Position numbers and translations under genes: made by a program. A stretch of 64,000 bases of DNA from JBFWNG01 sp050251195 (GTDB taxonomy: Bacteria > Bdellovibrionota_B > Oligoflexia > Oligoflexales > Oligoflexaceae), in assembly GCA_050251195.1 (NCBI GenBank), contig JBFWNG010000011.1, positions 1 through 64,000 of the forward strand. Direction: 5' to 3'. Below are positions 52,034 to 60,467 of this stretch, in pieces. Under the pieces are notes generated by a model that saw only the letters and a program-made list of their open reading frames with translations, was not told the origin of the DNA and searched no databases. Each line of letters opens with the position of its first letter. Position 1 is the stretch's first letter.

Positions 52034-53152
52034 TCAGTATTCGCATGTTGTTTTATACCGATCCGAAAACGCTAGAGGCAAAACGACATCACAAAACTTT
52101 CTGCAAGTTTTCTTGCTATCGAGACTGGCTGTGTAGACGGCTTCTTTGCTGGCGTCGCTTTCGCGAATGACGGTACAAGTCTCGGCTCCGGTGGGAAGAG
52201 CGGATTCTATGACCGAGAAGTCAAAGGCCAAGTCTGCCTCCTGAGCAACATTGACTTCAATTTTTGTGGTTGCTTTTCGCCTGGAGGTGTTGGAACTCAC
52301 AAACGAGATCGTGGAAAAATTGTCTTCCGGCGCGACAAATACAAGTGAATCGCGAGACGTATCGGTATACGTGCCCATGATCTCCGAATCGGCAAGGACT
52401 TGTATTTTCGTTGGGTCCGTGTCCAAAGAGTCACCGGCAAGCTGCAACGGGAAAGTTGTGGGGCGCCCCGAAGCGATATCCATCTTTTTCGGGAATTTCG
52501 ACACGTCAACCGCTAAGGGCAATCGATAGAGATAGTTAACGGCTTGGATGTCGCCAGGAGAAAGGGAAACGTACTCTGTCCACATGTTTTCGTTACAGTA
52601 GTTCATAACCGAGTTGCGGTCGTAGGGACCAATAGGTATTCCATCATCGATCTCCTGGCCCTCCTTACATTTACTATCGTGGCGATCTTGCTCGTGATAC
52701 AAACCTAAGGCGTGACCGAACTCGTGCACTGCAGTATTGCGCATGCACAACTGGGGGGTATCCTCACAACCTCGGAACCCATCGTTTTCAAAATCGTAAG
52801 AGAACATTTCGACGGTACCGCCGTATCCTTTTATGTAACCAAGATGAGCATGAGGATGCGAGTCTGGCAGTATTGTGACCTTGAGTTTGGTGTCGTCGTT
52901 ACCAGTGCAGTTTTTCCAGCCAATGAAGTTGAACGGTGTTCTTCTGTTTATTTCTAGTACCACCGCGGACTGTATTTCGGTTTTTTCATCCTCGTACCCT
53001 GGGGTAATCCAGCACACTTCAGCCTGGCGATTCGGCCAGAGGAAATAGTCGGAAACCACAACGCCGGACAAACTCGAGTCATTCTCGTTTCTCCCGCATC
53101 CGGCGGCCAAAAAAAGGCACGACAAAACCATCGCAACATATGCTTGTTGCAT
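52034..53152 (-). CDS. Metzincin zinc metalloprotease lipoprotein
   Basis: 372 residues with AAGGAG before the start. The lipobox LFLAAGC gives the acyl-Cys at about 19. The zinc site is H143-E-F-G-H147-A-L-G-L-Y-H153, followed by EQDR as in astacin-type enzymes, and the Met-turn is SVMNYC (181-186). The N-terminal part (QAEVCWITPG...IQSAVVLEINRRTPFNFIGW) is the usual metzincin strand-helix start. After residue 210 comes an unassigned beta-rich C-terminal region with Cys pairs near the end. Surface-anchored protease. Probably in an operon with the lipoprotein at 51507-52022. Confidence 0.88.
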   Translation of the reverse strand: MQQAYVAMVLSCLFLAAGCGRNENDSSLSGVVVSDYFLWPNRQAEVCWITPGYEDEKTEIQSAVVLEINRRTPFNFIGWKNCTGNDDTKLKVTILPDSHPHAHLGYIKGYGGTVEMFSYDFENDGFRGCEDTPQLCMRNTAVHEFGHALGLYHEQDRHDSKCKEGQEIDDGIPIGPYDRNSVMNYCNENMWTEYVSLSPGDIQAVNYLYRLPLAVDVSKFPKKMDIASGRPTTFPLQLAGDSLDTDPTKIQVLADSEIMGTYTDTSRDSLVFVAPEDNFSTISFVSSNTSRRKATTKIEVNVAQEADLAFDFSVIESALPTGAETCTVIRESDASKEAVYTASLDSKKTCRKFCDVVLPLAFSDRYKTTCEY

Positions 53153-53487
53153 CGAAAGCTCCTTGTATGCTTTGAGTCACGTATCGGTGAAATTCGAGAA
53201 AACTTGAGGTCTAAAGGCGGGAGAGCAAAGACAAAAGGATGTAAACTTGCTGAAAAACATCTTTTGCATTAGGCTCTTATAAAATATAGCATTTTTTCCT
53301 CAAGTTTTTAGTGTTTTGTGCCGAAGGGAATGCCTTTTCGCTCCAGCAGCGAATGCCAGACTTGGACCGTCCTTTTCTTACGAAGCCTCCCCAAAGAAGG
53401 CATCTTTCCTATATAATTTAGACTGGACCTCAAAGTATCGAGAACAGAGGGTTCGATAAGATTAAACTGTCGAAAGGGTGAGGCAAT
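53153..53487. other. Stretch without a gene, upstream of a propeller lipoprotein
   Basis: A TATAAT at about 53413 lies 75 bases before the gene at 53488, with no good -35. Otherwise I see nothing. Confidence 0.35.
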
Positions 53488-54711
53488 ATGACAGCGAAAC
53501 AGTTGACGGCAATATCATTTTTTCTATCCTTCGCACCTGCTGGCTGTAAGTCGGTGGATATCAAGGGGGAGTCGCAAATAAGGGAAGAGAAACATCAGAA
53601 TGATGACAGTGACGTAGGTGCTGATGCCAGTCACCTTAAACGCTTCCTATACGTAGCAAACGATTCTACGGCGAAAGTCGACGTGTTCGACATTAACGAT
53701 AACCACAAACTTGTGCGCTCTTTCAAAGCCGATCTTGATACAGGTAATGACGGCATGAGATATCGCGGTATCACCGCTCATGCGGGAACGGCACGGCTTT
53801 ACCTATCCGACTCCGATACAGGGAAGGTTGGCGCCTACGATCTAAAAACAGATCAACTCGTTTGGGTAAAGACATACGACGAATGTACGTTTCCCGATCG
53901 AATTAATGTCAACAAAGCCGGGACTGCCCTCTTTATCCCTTGTAAGAAAGATCCCAATCAGCACATCGTTGTGGATGCAAGCACTGGTGAATTCCGCCAA
54001 AAATATGCGATGGACAGATACCCTCACAACACCTTTACGGGGGAACAGGGCAAGTATATGTATCTATCTGGATATCGCAATCCAGACTTACTGGTTGTTG
54101 ATCAAGAGAGTCACGAGCTCGTCAGGAAAGTCACCGGATTTAAGAATTCTGAGGGTGAAGGTGTCCGACCGTTTTCCGTGGACAAAGAAGAAAGGTTTGC
54201 GTTCGCGACTGAAAACGACCAACTGGGTTTTGGAGTCGGGGATATCAAGGCCGGAAAACAAATTTTTTACGTAAAACAAGAGACTCCGTCGGAACGAACG
54301 CAACATGACGACGCGGAGTGTGAACGTCCCCATGGAGGCGAGCCGCCCAGCCATGGTTTGGCGGTTCGGCCCGGTGCTCGCGAAGTTTGGTTTATTGATG
54401 ACGCTTGGGGTTATTTGTATGTATATGACACGACTCCACTCTATCAAAATCCACCGAAAATTCCCGTTCATAAGGCAAACGTGGAACTCTTCGAAGCTAT
54501 CGACAAGAAGTGGACTAAAACGCGATGGCGTTGGGTGGCTATGAGCCTGGAGGGCGACTATGTTTATCCGGCAAGCGGTATCGTTGTGGACGGTGAGACC
54601 AAAAAACGATTGCCGTACAAGATCACACCTAGTGAAAAACTTATCGAAATACAATTTTCAGGTAACACTCCGGTTCGTGTAAGCGGCCAAAATGGTGGCG
54701 CGTACGAATAA
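53488..54711 (+). CDS. Beta-propeller lipoprotein (YncE/YVTN-like), copy A
   Basis: 407 residues with GAGG five bases upstream. The signal ends at about PAGCKS with the acyl-Cys at 20. A propeller of about seven blades follows: RFLYVANDSTAKVDVFDIND, RLYLSDSDTGKVGAYDLKTD, then GEQGKYMYLSGYRNPDLLVV, FSVDKEERFAFATENDQLGF, HGLAVRPGAREVWFIDDAWG, YLYVYDT. The order resembles YncE-like propellers of other Gram-negative phyla. It ends in RVSGQNGGAYE. It is paired with the convergent lectin-like gene at 54792. A second pair with the same composition lies at 58054-60399. Ligand unknown. Confidence 0.85.
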   Translation: MTAKQLTAISFFLSFAPAGCKSVDIKGESQIREEKHQNDDSDVGADASHLKRFLYVANDSTAKVDVFDINDNHKLVRSFKADLDTGNDGMRYRGITAHAGTARLYLSDSDTGKVGAYDLKTDQLVWVKTYDECTFPDRINVNKAGTALFIPCKKDPNQHIVVDASTGEFRQKYAMDRYPHNTFTGEQGKYMYLSGYRNPDLLVVDQESHELVRKVTGFKNSEGEGVRPFSVDKEERFAFATENDQLGFGVGDIKAGKQIFYVKQETPSERTQHDDAECERPHGGEPPSHGLAVRPGAREVWFIDDAWGYLYVYDTTPLYQNPPKIPVHKANVELFEAIDKKWTKTRWRWVAMSLEGDYVYPASGIVVDGETKKRLPYKITPSEKLIEIQFSGNTPVRVSGQNGGAYE

Positions 54712-54740
54712 GCGCTTTCGCCTTTCGAGATCCATGAAAA

Positions 54741-54772
54741 AAAGCCGTCTGTGCGAAACCACAGACGGCTTT
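54741..54772. terminator. Bidirectional terminator between convergent genes
   Basis: AAAGCCGTCTGTG and CACAGACGGCTTT pair perfectly (13 bp) around CGAAAC, with an A-run before and TTTTATTT after. It lies between the propeller gene and the convergent lectin-like gene, so it can serve both. Confidence 0.85.
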
Positions 54773-54791
54773 TATTTGCTTTAACCAAATC

Positions 54792-55220
54792 TTATTTCGT
54801 CATCCATTTGCCTTCGTCAACTTGATCATTGACATAGATCCAGGCTTGGTTAACTTTTGCATCTTTAAGAGCTGCTTGAAGTCGCTGCGTATCTTCGGCA
54901 CTCTTAGGGGCAGCGAATTCAAAACCCGCTTTGCATTTTGCGTCCTGTTCGTTGAAAGTGCCCTTGTTAACATCGACATTCCAAACGTCGGGGCTCGACG
55001 TGCTTTGACATGCAAAGGTATTCATCGCGCCGCATTTTTCGACTCGCCATTTACCGTTTGCCAAAGCTATCGCACAGTCCTTCTTGTCATCGGCGACCGG
55101 TTCACTGGTATTCCAGTTGAAGTATCCTTGCTCGTGCTTACCACGTTTCGGACCGTCATTCTCCGCCAGTGCTCCGTCTGTTAGCAGCATTAAACCGAAG
55201 CAACACAATACGACTTTCAT
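54792..55220 (-). CDS. Secreted C-type-lectin-like protein with permuted halves
   Basis: 142 residues with GGAG before the start and a signal peptide (MKVVLCCFGLMLLTDGALAE). The mature part begins with what is normally the second half of a C-type lectin domain (FNWNTSEPVADDKKDCAIAL, GKWRVEKCGAMNTFACQ). It ends with what is normally the first half (GTFNEQDAKCKAGFEFAAPK, then AWIYVNDQVDEGKWMTK). The usual 'EPN' motif is EPV here, and 'WND' is WRV, so calcium-dependent sugar binding is uncertain. It is convergent with the propeller lipoprotein. A two-domain relative is at 59581. Confidence 0.75.
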   Translation of the reverse strand: MKVVLCCFGLMLLTDGALAENDGPKRGKHEQGYFNWNTSEPVADDKKDCAIALANGKWRVEKCGAMNTFACQSTSSPDVWNVDVNKGTFNEQDAKCKAGFEFAAPKSAEDTQRLQAALKDAKVNQAWIYVNDQVDEGKWMTK

Positions 55221-55268
55221 TGATTTCTCCTTTGCAAAAAAACCATATAAAATTTTACCAGGATCTAT

Positions 55269-57098
55269 CTACTGACACAACGCTTCAAGAAAAACTTTGC
55301 CAAACTTCGACAACTTCGCGTCGCCTATGCCGCTAATGCCAGCCATCTCGCCAAGTGTCCTCGGACGGCTGCGGACGAGTTCTCTGAGTGTGGAATTATG
55401 AAAGACCATGAACGGGGCTATCTGGTGTTCCTTTGCCAAGGTTTTGCGGATCTGGCACAGTCGATCCCATAGTAATTTGTCCATTGAGTTCGTGAAATCC
55501 AGGTCGGCGGCTGGTCCGCGTTTGGTTGCGCCGGCGCGTCGCTTCGAACTCTTCTTGCGCACCATGATATCTTTGCGCATAAACAGTTTCTGTTCACCTC
55601 GAAGGAGGGGCGTCGCTTCGCGTGTCAGCTTCAATCCGCCATATTGTTCCATCTCGACGGAGATGAAGTTGCTCGCGAGCAGCTGTCGGATAACCGCACG
55701 CCAAGAGGATTCGGGAAGATCGGAACCAATACCGAAGGTGGACAGCCGGTCGTGGCCAAACCGTTGGATACGTGGATCGTCCACGCCCCGAAGTACATCG
55801 ATAATGTAGCCGCGTCCAAAACGATTGCCTGTACGATAGATGCAGGACAAGGCTTTTCTGGCAGGTTCGGTAACGTCGACAAGTTCGGGGGGATCAAGGC
55901 ATATGTCGCAGTTGTTGCAAGGACTCGCGAGTGTTTCGCCAAAGTAACTCAATAGCATTTGGCGGCGACACTGGCTCGTCTCGCATAACCCAAAGAGGGA
56001 TTCAATTCTTTGTCGTTCAATGCGTTTGTAGTCGTCGTTGCCGTCGGACGCCGCAATCCAATGCCTTAACAAGATGACGTCTTCAAATCCGTACAACATC
56101 CAAGCGTGTGACGGCTCGCCGTCGCGACCCGCGCGGCCGGTTTCTTGATAATAGGACTCAATGTTTTTAGGCAGATCCAGATGGGCCACGAACCTCACAT
56201 CCGGTTTGTCAATGCCCATGCCGAAAGCGATGGTTGCCACAACAACCAAACCGTCTTCTGCTTGAAAACGTTCGTGACACGCGCTTCTCTCTTCATTCGG
56301 CATGCCGGCGTGATAAGCTAACGCTGGAATTCCTGCTCGATTCAACCAGGTCGCGGTCTCCTCGACTTTGCGGCGGGTCTGGCAATAGACAATACCGGAG
56401 TCACCCGCATGTTTGTTTTGAATGAATTCGATCAATTGTTCTTTGGGTTTGACCTTGGGAGAAATCGAGTAACGGATATTCGGTCTATCGAATCCGCCCA
56501 CAAAAATCCGAGCGTCATCAACAAGAAGCCTATGGGCTATCTCCGCTCGCATGGTTGCGTCCGCCGTGGCCGTCAAGGCTAAGCGAGGAACGTCCGGGAA
56601 GCGTTCCTTTAACACCGAAAGGCCGAGATAATCCTTGCGAAAATCGTGGCCCCACTGACAGACGCAATGCGCTTCGTCGAAGGCAAACAAAGAAACGTTG
56701 ATTCGGCCAAGCAGCGCCAAGGTGCGGTCGAGGTTTATTCGCTCTGGCGCCATATAGACTATGTCGAGATCTCCGGCCAGCAGGCGCTCTTCGATCTCCC
56801 TTTGGTCAGAGTGGCTAATGCTCGAGTTTAGCGCAACCGCTCGCACTCCGTTCAATTTAAGAGCTCGGACTTGATCCTCCATGAGAGCGATCAACGGCGA
56901 TATCACCACGCCGATGCCGGCTCTCGCAAGAGCGGGTATCTGGAAACAAAGGGACTTGCCGCCGCCCGTCGGCATCACAACGAGAGCGTCGTTGCCCTCC
57001 GCCGCGTGATGAATGATTTCCTCCTGGTTCGGTCGAAAAGAACGAAAACCGAAGATGTCATTCAAAAGCTTGATGGGAGACGATTCTTCTCTGTGCAT
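55269..57098 (-). CDS. recQ: ATP-dependent DNA helicase RecQ
   Basis: 609 residues. Walker A is MPTGGGKS (42-49), and the DEAH box is FAFDEAHCVCQWGHDFRKDY (141-144 DEAH). Helicase motifs IV-VI follow (GIVYCQTRRKVEETATWLNR, GMGIDKPDVRFVAHLDLPKN, YQETGRAGRDGEPSHAWMLY). The zinc-binding cysteines are CETSQCRRQM and CNNCDIC. An RQC winged helix and a C-terminal HRDC domain (TLAKEHQIAPFMVFHNSTLR) are present. Unwinds 3'-5' in recombination and repair. Downstream of, and probably co-transcribed with, a DUF488 gene. It separates the two propeller/lectin cassettes. Confidence 0.96.
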   Translation of the reverse strand: MHREESSPIKLLNDIFGFRSFRPNQEEIIHHAAEGNDALVVMPTGGGKSLCFQIPALARAGIGVVISPLIALMEDQVRALKLNGVRAVALNSSISHSDQREIEERLLAGDLDIVYMAPERINLDRTLALLGRINVSLFAFDEAHCVCQWGHDFRKDYLGLSVLKERFPDVPRLALTATADATMRAEIAHRLLVDDARIFVGGFDRPNIRYSISPKVKPKEQLIEFIQNKHAGDSGIVYCQTRRKVEETATWLNRAGIPALAYHAGMPNEERSACHERFQAEDGLVVVATIAFGMGIDKPDVRFVAHLDLPKNIESYYQETGRAGRDGEPSHAWMLYGFEDVILLRHWIAASDGNDDYKRIERQRIESLFGLCETSQCRRQMLLSYFGETLASPCNNCDICLDPPELVDVTEPARKALSCIYRTGNRFGRGYIIDVLRGVDDPRIQRFGHDRLSTFGIGSDLPESSWRAVIRQLLASNFISVEMEQYGGLKLTREATPLLRGEQKLFMRKDIMVRKKSSKRRAGATKRGPAADLDFTNSMDKLLWDRLCQIRKTLAKEHQIAPFMVFHNSTLRELVRSRPRTLGEMAGISGIGDAKLSKFGKVFLEALCQ

Positions 57099-57175
57099 GC
57101 AGCTCAGCCAATACTTTTTGTCGTATGGAAGCAGGTTAGACGCCTTTGGGTCATGCGTCCAGCGATTTCTTGTCG

Positions 57176-57700
57176 CTATTCGGAGGGATAATATACCTGC
57201 TCACCGTTCAGTTTGGCAAAAGACCGCAAGATATGTGGATTGGCCTTCGTCACCGACATTATATCTTCGACCTGATATCCCCTTGCAACCAACGCGTCGG
57301 CAATGAGGGATCGGTGGCACCTCCAAGGTAACGCTTCGGCACACATGAGCGCCACGGAACCCTTCTCGTGTTTGATCACGTCAAGCAAGGTTTGGATTGC
57401 CTGTAGGAATTCGTCGGTTTGCATATAGTCTGCGTAGGCTTGAAAACTCTTATTGCGCCAAGCCGTGTTAATGGAGTCCTTGGCTCGTTTGCGTAGGCCG
57501 GCAAGCTGCGGAAAGTGACTATAAGAGATGTGGCTGTCTTGCAAAGTGTTTGCAAGTACCTCTAAATTAAACTGCGGATTAGTGCGCGATCGAGGCATTT
57601 TTCGAACGTCGATCAAGTGACTCACGTTAAAAGTCTTCAGTAACCCGATCAATTCTTCCGAGGTTCTTGTTGAATGTCCAATTGTATAGATGTTGGCCAT
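57176..57700 (-). CDS. DUF488 family protein
   Basis: 174 residues. The DUF488 signature is clear: YTIGHSTRTSEELIGLLKTF, LIDVRKMPRSRTNPQFN, YSHFPQLAGLRKRAKDSINT, and the CAEALPWRCHRSLIADALVA segment with its Cys/His pair. Cytoplasmic; proposed nucleic-acid-related or redox roles are unproven. It precedes recQ by 77 bases on the same strand. Confidence 0.92.
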   Translation of the reverse strand: MANIYTIGHSTRTSEELIGLLKTFNVSHLIDVRKMPRSRTNPQFNLEVLANTLQDSHISYSHFPQLAGLRKRAKDSINTAWRNKSFQAYADYMQTDEFLQAIQTLLDVIKHEKGSVALMCAEALPWRCHRSLIADALVARGYQVEDIMSVTKANPHILRSFAKLNGEQVYYPSE

Positions 57701-58053
57701 GTGAGTAATGTCTCAAAGTTTGTTACAACTCCGGGGTCGAAGCATAGTCTTTGAAGATCTGGCCGTCAACTGCCTGCGCGGGCGCAGTTTATTGCTGATG
57801 TCACTGATTTTTTGTAAAGGCGCGCCGTCGATTGCAGAAAACTGTCTCGAAGGCTCGGACAAAATGTAGAGCTAGTTGAGAAAACCGCTTTAGTTTTTTT
57901 TGATATGATGAGATTCTGTTGGTACACAATACGGAAAACAACCCGCACGATCCCCTTTAGGGGCAAGAGAACTGATCTCTTTTGACATAGCTGCTTCGCA
58001 ATATTAGCCCATTGTTCAGCAGTTTTATAACGTTTTCTATGGAAGGAGTCGCA
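57701..58053. other. Gene-free stretch before propeller copy B
   Basis: It contains a TTGACA at about 57983 without a good -10, and short hairpins (CCCC-TTTA-GGGG; AAGAGA-ACTGA-TCTCTT at 57966-57979). It probably holds both the DUF488 and propeller promoters. No coding region is supported. Confidence 0.35.
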
Positions 58054-59379
58054 ATGTTTGTTCTGAGGTTAATGACACTAGTGAGTCTCTTGTTTTTTGC
58101 CGGATGTAAGGCAAGAAATTTTTCTGACACGAAGAACCAAAGCGCCGGACACGGCGGGATCCACCGCTACCTCTATGTCGCGAACGACCTGACAGCCGAG
58201 GTCGATATATTTGATATAAGTAACCATCATGCTCCCGTTCATTCGTTTAAAGCCGATTTGGGTCTCGACAAAACTCAATCTCTTATGCTTTCACACAACG
58301 ATAGTGATGATCAGGGCGACGATGACGATGACGATGATGACGATGACAAAAATGAGGATAAAGATAAACAATCTAATGACGACGGCGAAAGCGGCAAGAT
58401 GCGCTATCGCGGAATTACGGCGAGTGCGCGGACCGGCCTTCTTTATCTTTCGGATTCAGACTCCGGTCGAGTAGGCGCCTATGACTTGAAAACAGAACAA
58501 CTCAAATGGGCTAAGAAATTGAAGGAATGTCCGTTCCCCGACAGACTTAATCTCAATAAAGAGGGAACCGAGCTTTTTATTCCATGCAAGACAGACCCCG
58601 AGCAACACGTTGTTGTTAACGCGGAAACTGGCGAATTCATCAACAAATGGCCGATGGAGAAATTTCCTCATAATAGCTTTACGGGCGAGCAAGGTAAGTA
58701 TATATACCTGTCCGGATACCGTAACCCCACTCTTTACGCCATACCACAAGACAACCCACGCATTGCGATGCAGGACGTCAAAAAAATATCGGGTTTCAAG
58801 AATCCTAAGGGACAAGGCGTTCGCCCCTTCTCCGTGGATAAAGAAGAACGATTCGTGTTTACCACCCAAAATGACCGGGTTGGTTTTGGGGTAGGCGATA
58901 TCGAGAAGGGCTCTCAGATTTTCTGGATTGACCAAACAACTCCCGCAGAAAGAACGAAACATAAGAGCGCTAAAGTGCCGCTCAAACATAAAAGTGCTAA
59001 TTCCCATGGTATCGCCGTAAGACCCAACTCAAGAGAGGTCTGGTTCTTGGACGACATGTGGGGTTATCTCTACGTTTTCGACACTTCTCCTCTTTACCAG
59101 GGTACGCCTAAAGAACCCGTCCATTTGGCTAACGTTCCTTTGTGGACCGACGTTAATGAACCCTGGGAACCAGATTTGCATTGGCGTTGGGTTGCTTCCA
59201 ACATCGAGGGTGACTACATCTATCCTGGAGTCGGGAGCGTGGTTGATGCAGACACCAAGAAAGTAATTCAAGAAAAAATTACACCGAGCGAGAAACTTAT
59301 CGAGATCCAGTTTCAAGGATCGGACGGCGACCTTATCCCTGTTCGAGTCAGTGGTCAAAACGGCGGCGTTTACGAATGA
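58054..59379 (+). CDS. Beta-propeller lipoprotein (YncE/YVTN-like), copy B
   Basis: 441 residues from the ATG at 58054 with GGAAGGAG upstream; an in-frame start at 58012 is poor. The lipobox FFAGC (acyl-Cys about 18) is followed by KARNFS. The propeller blades match copy A over the full length (RYLYVANDLTAEVDIFDISN, LLYLSDSDSGRVGAYDLKTE, GEQGKYIYLSGYRNPTLYAI), to the same end RVSGQNGGVYE. An extra loop after the first blade (about residues 75-110) holds ten consecutive Asp plus a Lys/Asp/Asn stretch, absent from copy A. The acidic run could bind calcium or basic surfaces. Upstream member of a cassette with the lectin-like lipoprotein. Confidence 0.87.
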   Translation: MFVLRLMTLVSLLFFAGCKARNFSDTKNQSAGHGGIHRYLYVANDLTAEVDIFDISNHHAPVHSFKADLGLDKTQSLMLSHNDSDDQGDDDDDDDDDDKNEDKDKQSNDDGESGKMRYRGITASARTGLLYLSDSDSGRVGAYDLKTEQLKWAKKLKECPFPDRLNLNKEGTELFIPCKTDPEQHVVVNAETGEFINKWPMEKFPHNSFTGEQGKYIYLSGYRNPTLYAIPQDNPRIAMQDVKKISGFKNPKGQGVRPFSVDKEERFVFTTQNDRVGFGVGDIEKGSQIFWIDQTTPAERTKHKSAKVPLKHKSANSHGIAVRPNSREVWFLDDMWGYLYVFDTSPLYQGTPKEPVHLANVPLWTDVNEPWEPDLHWRWVASNIEGDYIYPGVGSVVDADTKKVIQEKITPSEKLIEIQFQGSDGDLIPVRVSGQNGGVYE

Positions 59380-59392
59380 CGGTAATAACATG

Positions 59393-59419
59393 CTGTCCTA
59401 CTGCATCGGACAGTTTCTT
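59393..59419 (+). terminator. Short hairpin after propeller copy B
   Basis: CTGTCC and GGACAG around TACTGCATC-type loop are followed by TTTCTTTGTTTT, 14 bases after the stop. The stem is short (6 bp), so readthrough into the lectin-like gene is possible. Confidence 0.45.
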
Positions 59420-59580
59420 TGTTTTACGATGATGAGTTAGCGAGTTGAAAACAAAGAATAAAGTATACGCTTTTGCGAACTCGCAAAAGATGGGCCCCGA
59501 AAGAATCATTTCATTTTGTTGAAGAAAAGTAGAGAATTGATGAATACAACATTTATTTATAGTTTCAAATGGAGGGACAA

Positions 59581-60399
59581 ATGAAACTTGTCTTTGGTGT
59601 ACTGGCAGTATTCGCCTTGGGCGCATGTAAATCGATGGGCGGAATGGGAGGAGAATCTGCAACTTCTTCTCACCAATTTGAAAATTGGGAAAATGGCGAA
59701 CCGAGTGACCACAATCACAAGGAAAACTGTGTTCTTGCTAAGCCAGGTGGCGGCTGGGCCGACTACGATTGCAACAAACTAAAAATGTTTGCGTGCCGCA
59801 AGAAAAATAATCCTGAAGTATGGGATATAGATGGGCGGGAGGGCATCTTTGCCGATTGGAAGAATCGATGCGATCCAGGTTACGTATTTGCTGCGCCAAG
59901 AGATGCTGACGAAGCGCTCGCTTTGTCAAATCGAATGCATGACAATTCCGTATGGATTAACCTGACCGACGAAGAGGAAGAAGATTATTTCCAACCCGCT
60001 GGACACGGTCATGGTGGACACCATGGCGACGATGATGATGACGATGATGATGATGATAACAACCAGGGCGGCCGGCAAACGTTCTTCAACTGGGACAATA
60101 ACCAGCCAACCAACGACAGCGATGACGCTTGCGTCATGATGAGACCAGGCGGCAAGTGGGCATCGATCCCTTGTGACGCCGAGAGATTCGTCGCTTGTCA
60201 AAAAAATAACAATCCCAGCAAGTGGGATATTGTGGGCACAAGGTTTACGTTTGAAGCGGCTGGAGATTCGTGCAATCAAGGATTTAGTTTCGCTGCACCG
60301 CAAGATGCCCAGGAAAACCTGGACCTTTCCAACCGAATGTTTAACGATTCTGTTTGGATCGGCGTCCGGAAGCGCAACGGGAAATGGTATCACCAATAG
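59581..60399 (+). CDS. Lectin-like lipoprotein with two permuted C-type-lectin modules
   Basis: 272 residues from the ATG at 59581 with GGAGGG upstream. The lipobox ALGAC gives the acyl-Cys at about 17. Two modules each have the second CTLD half first: ENWENGEPSDHNHKENCVLA..GGWADYDC..KMFAC and FNWDNNQPTNDSDDACVMM..GKWASIPC..RFVAC. The first half follows: NRCDPGYVFAAPRDADEALA..SVWINL and DSCNQGFSFAAPQDAQENLD..SVWIGV. A His/Gly and ten-Asp linker joins the modules. EPS and QPT stand where calcium-binding lectins have EPN or QPD. A strong terminator follows. Confidence 0.8.
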   Translation: MKLVFGVLAVFALGACKSMGGMGGESATSSHQFENWENGEPSDHNHKENCVLAKPGGGWADYDCNKLKMFACRKKNNPEVWDIDGREGIFADWKNRCDPGYVFAAPRDADEALALSNRMHDNSVWINLTDEEEEDYFQPAGHGHGGHHGDDDDDDDDDDNNQGGRQTFFNWDNNQPTNDSDDACVMMRPGGKWASIPCDAERFVACQKNNNPSKWDIVGTRFTFEAAGDSCNQGFSFAAPQDAQENLDLSNRMFNDSVWIGVRKRNGKWYHQ

Positions 60400-60434
60400 T
60401 TAGTTGACTTGATTTGTAGATGAATGGGAAATGA

Positions 60435-60467
60435 CGTCCCTAGCCGCAAGCTAGGGACGTTTTTTAT
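60435..60467 (+). terminator. Rho-independent terminator after the lectin-like gene
   Basis: ACGTCCCTAGC and GCTAGGGACGT pair perfectly (11 bp) around CGCAA, followed by TTTTTATTT. It lies 36 bases after the stop and overlaps the 3' end of the convergent lipoprotein gene. Confidence 0.88.
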
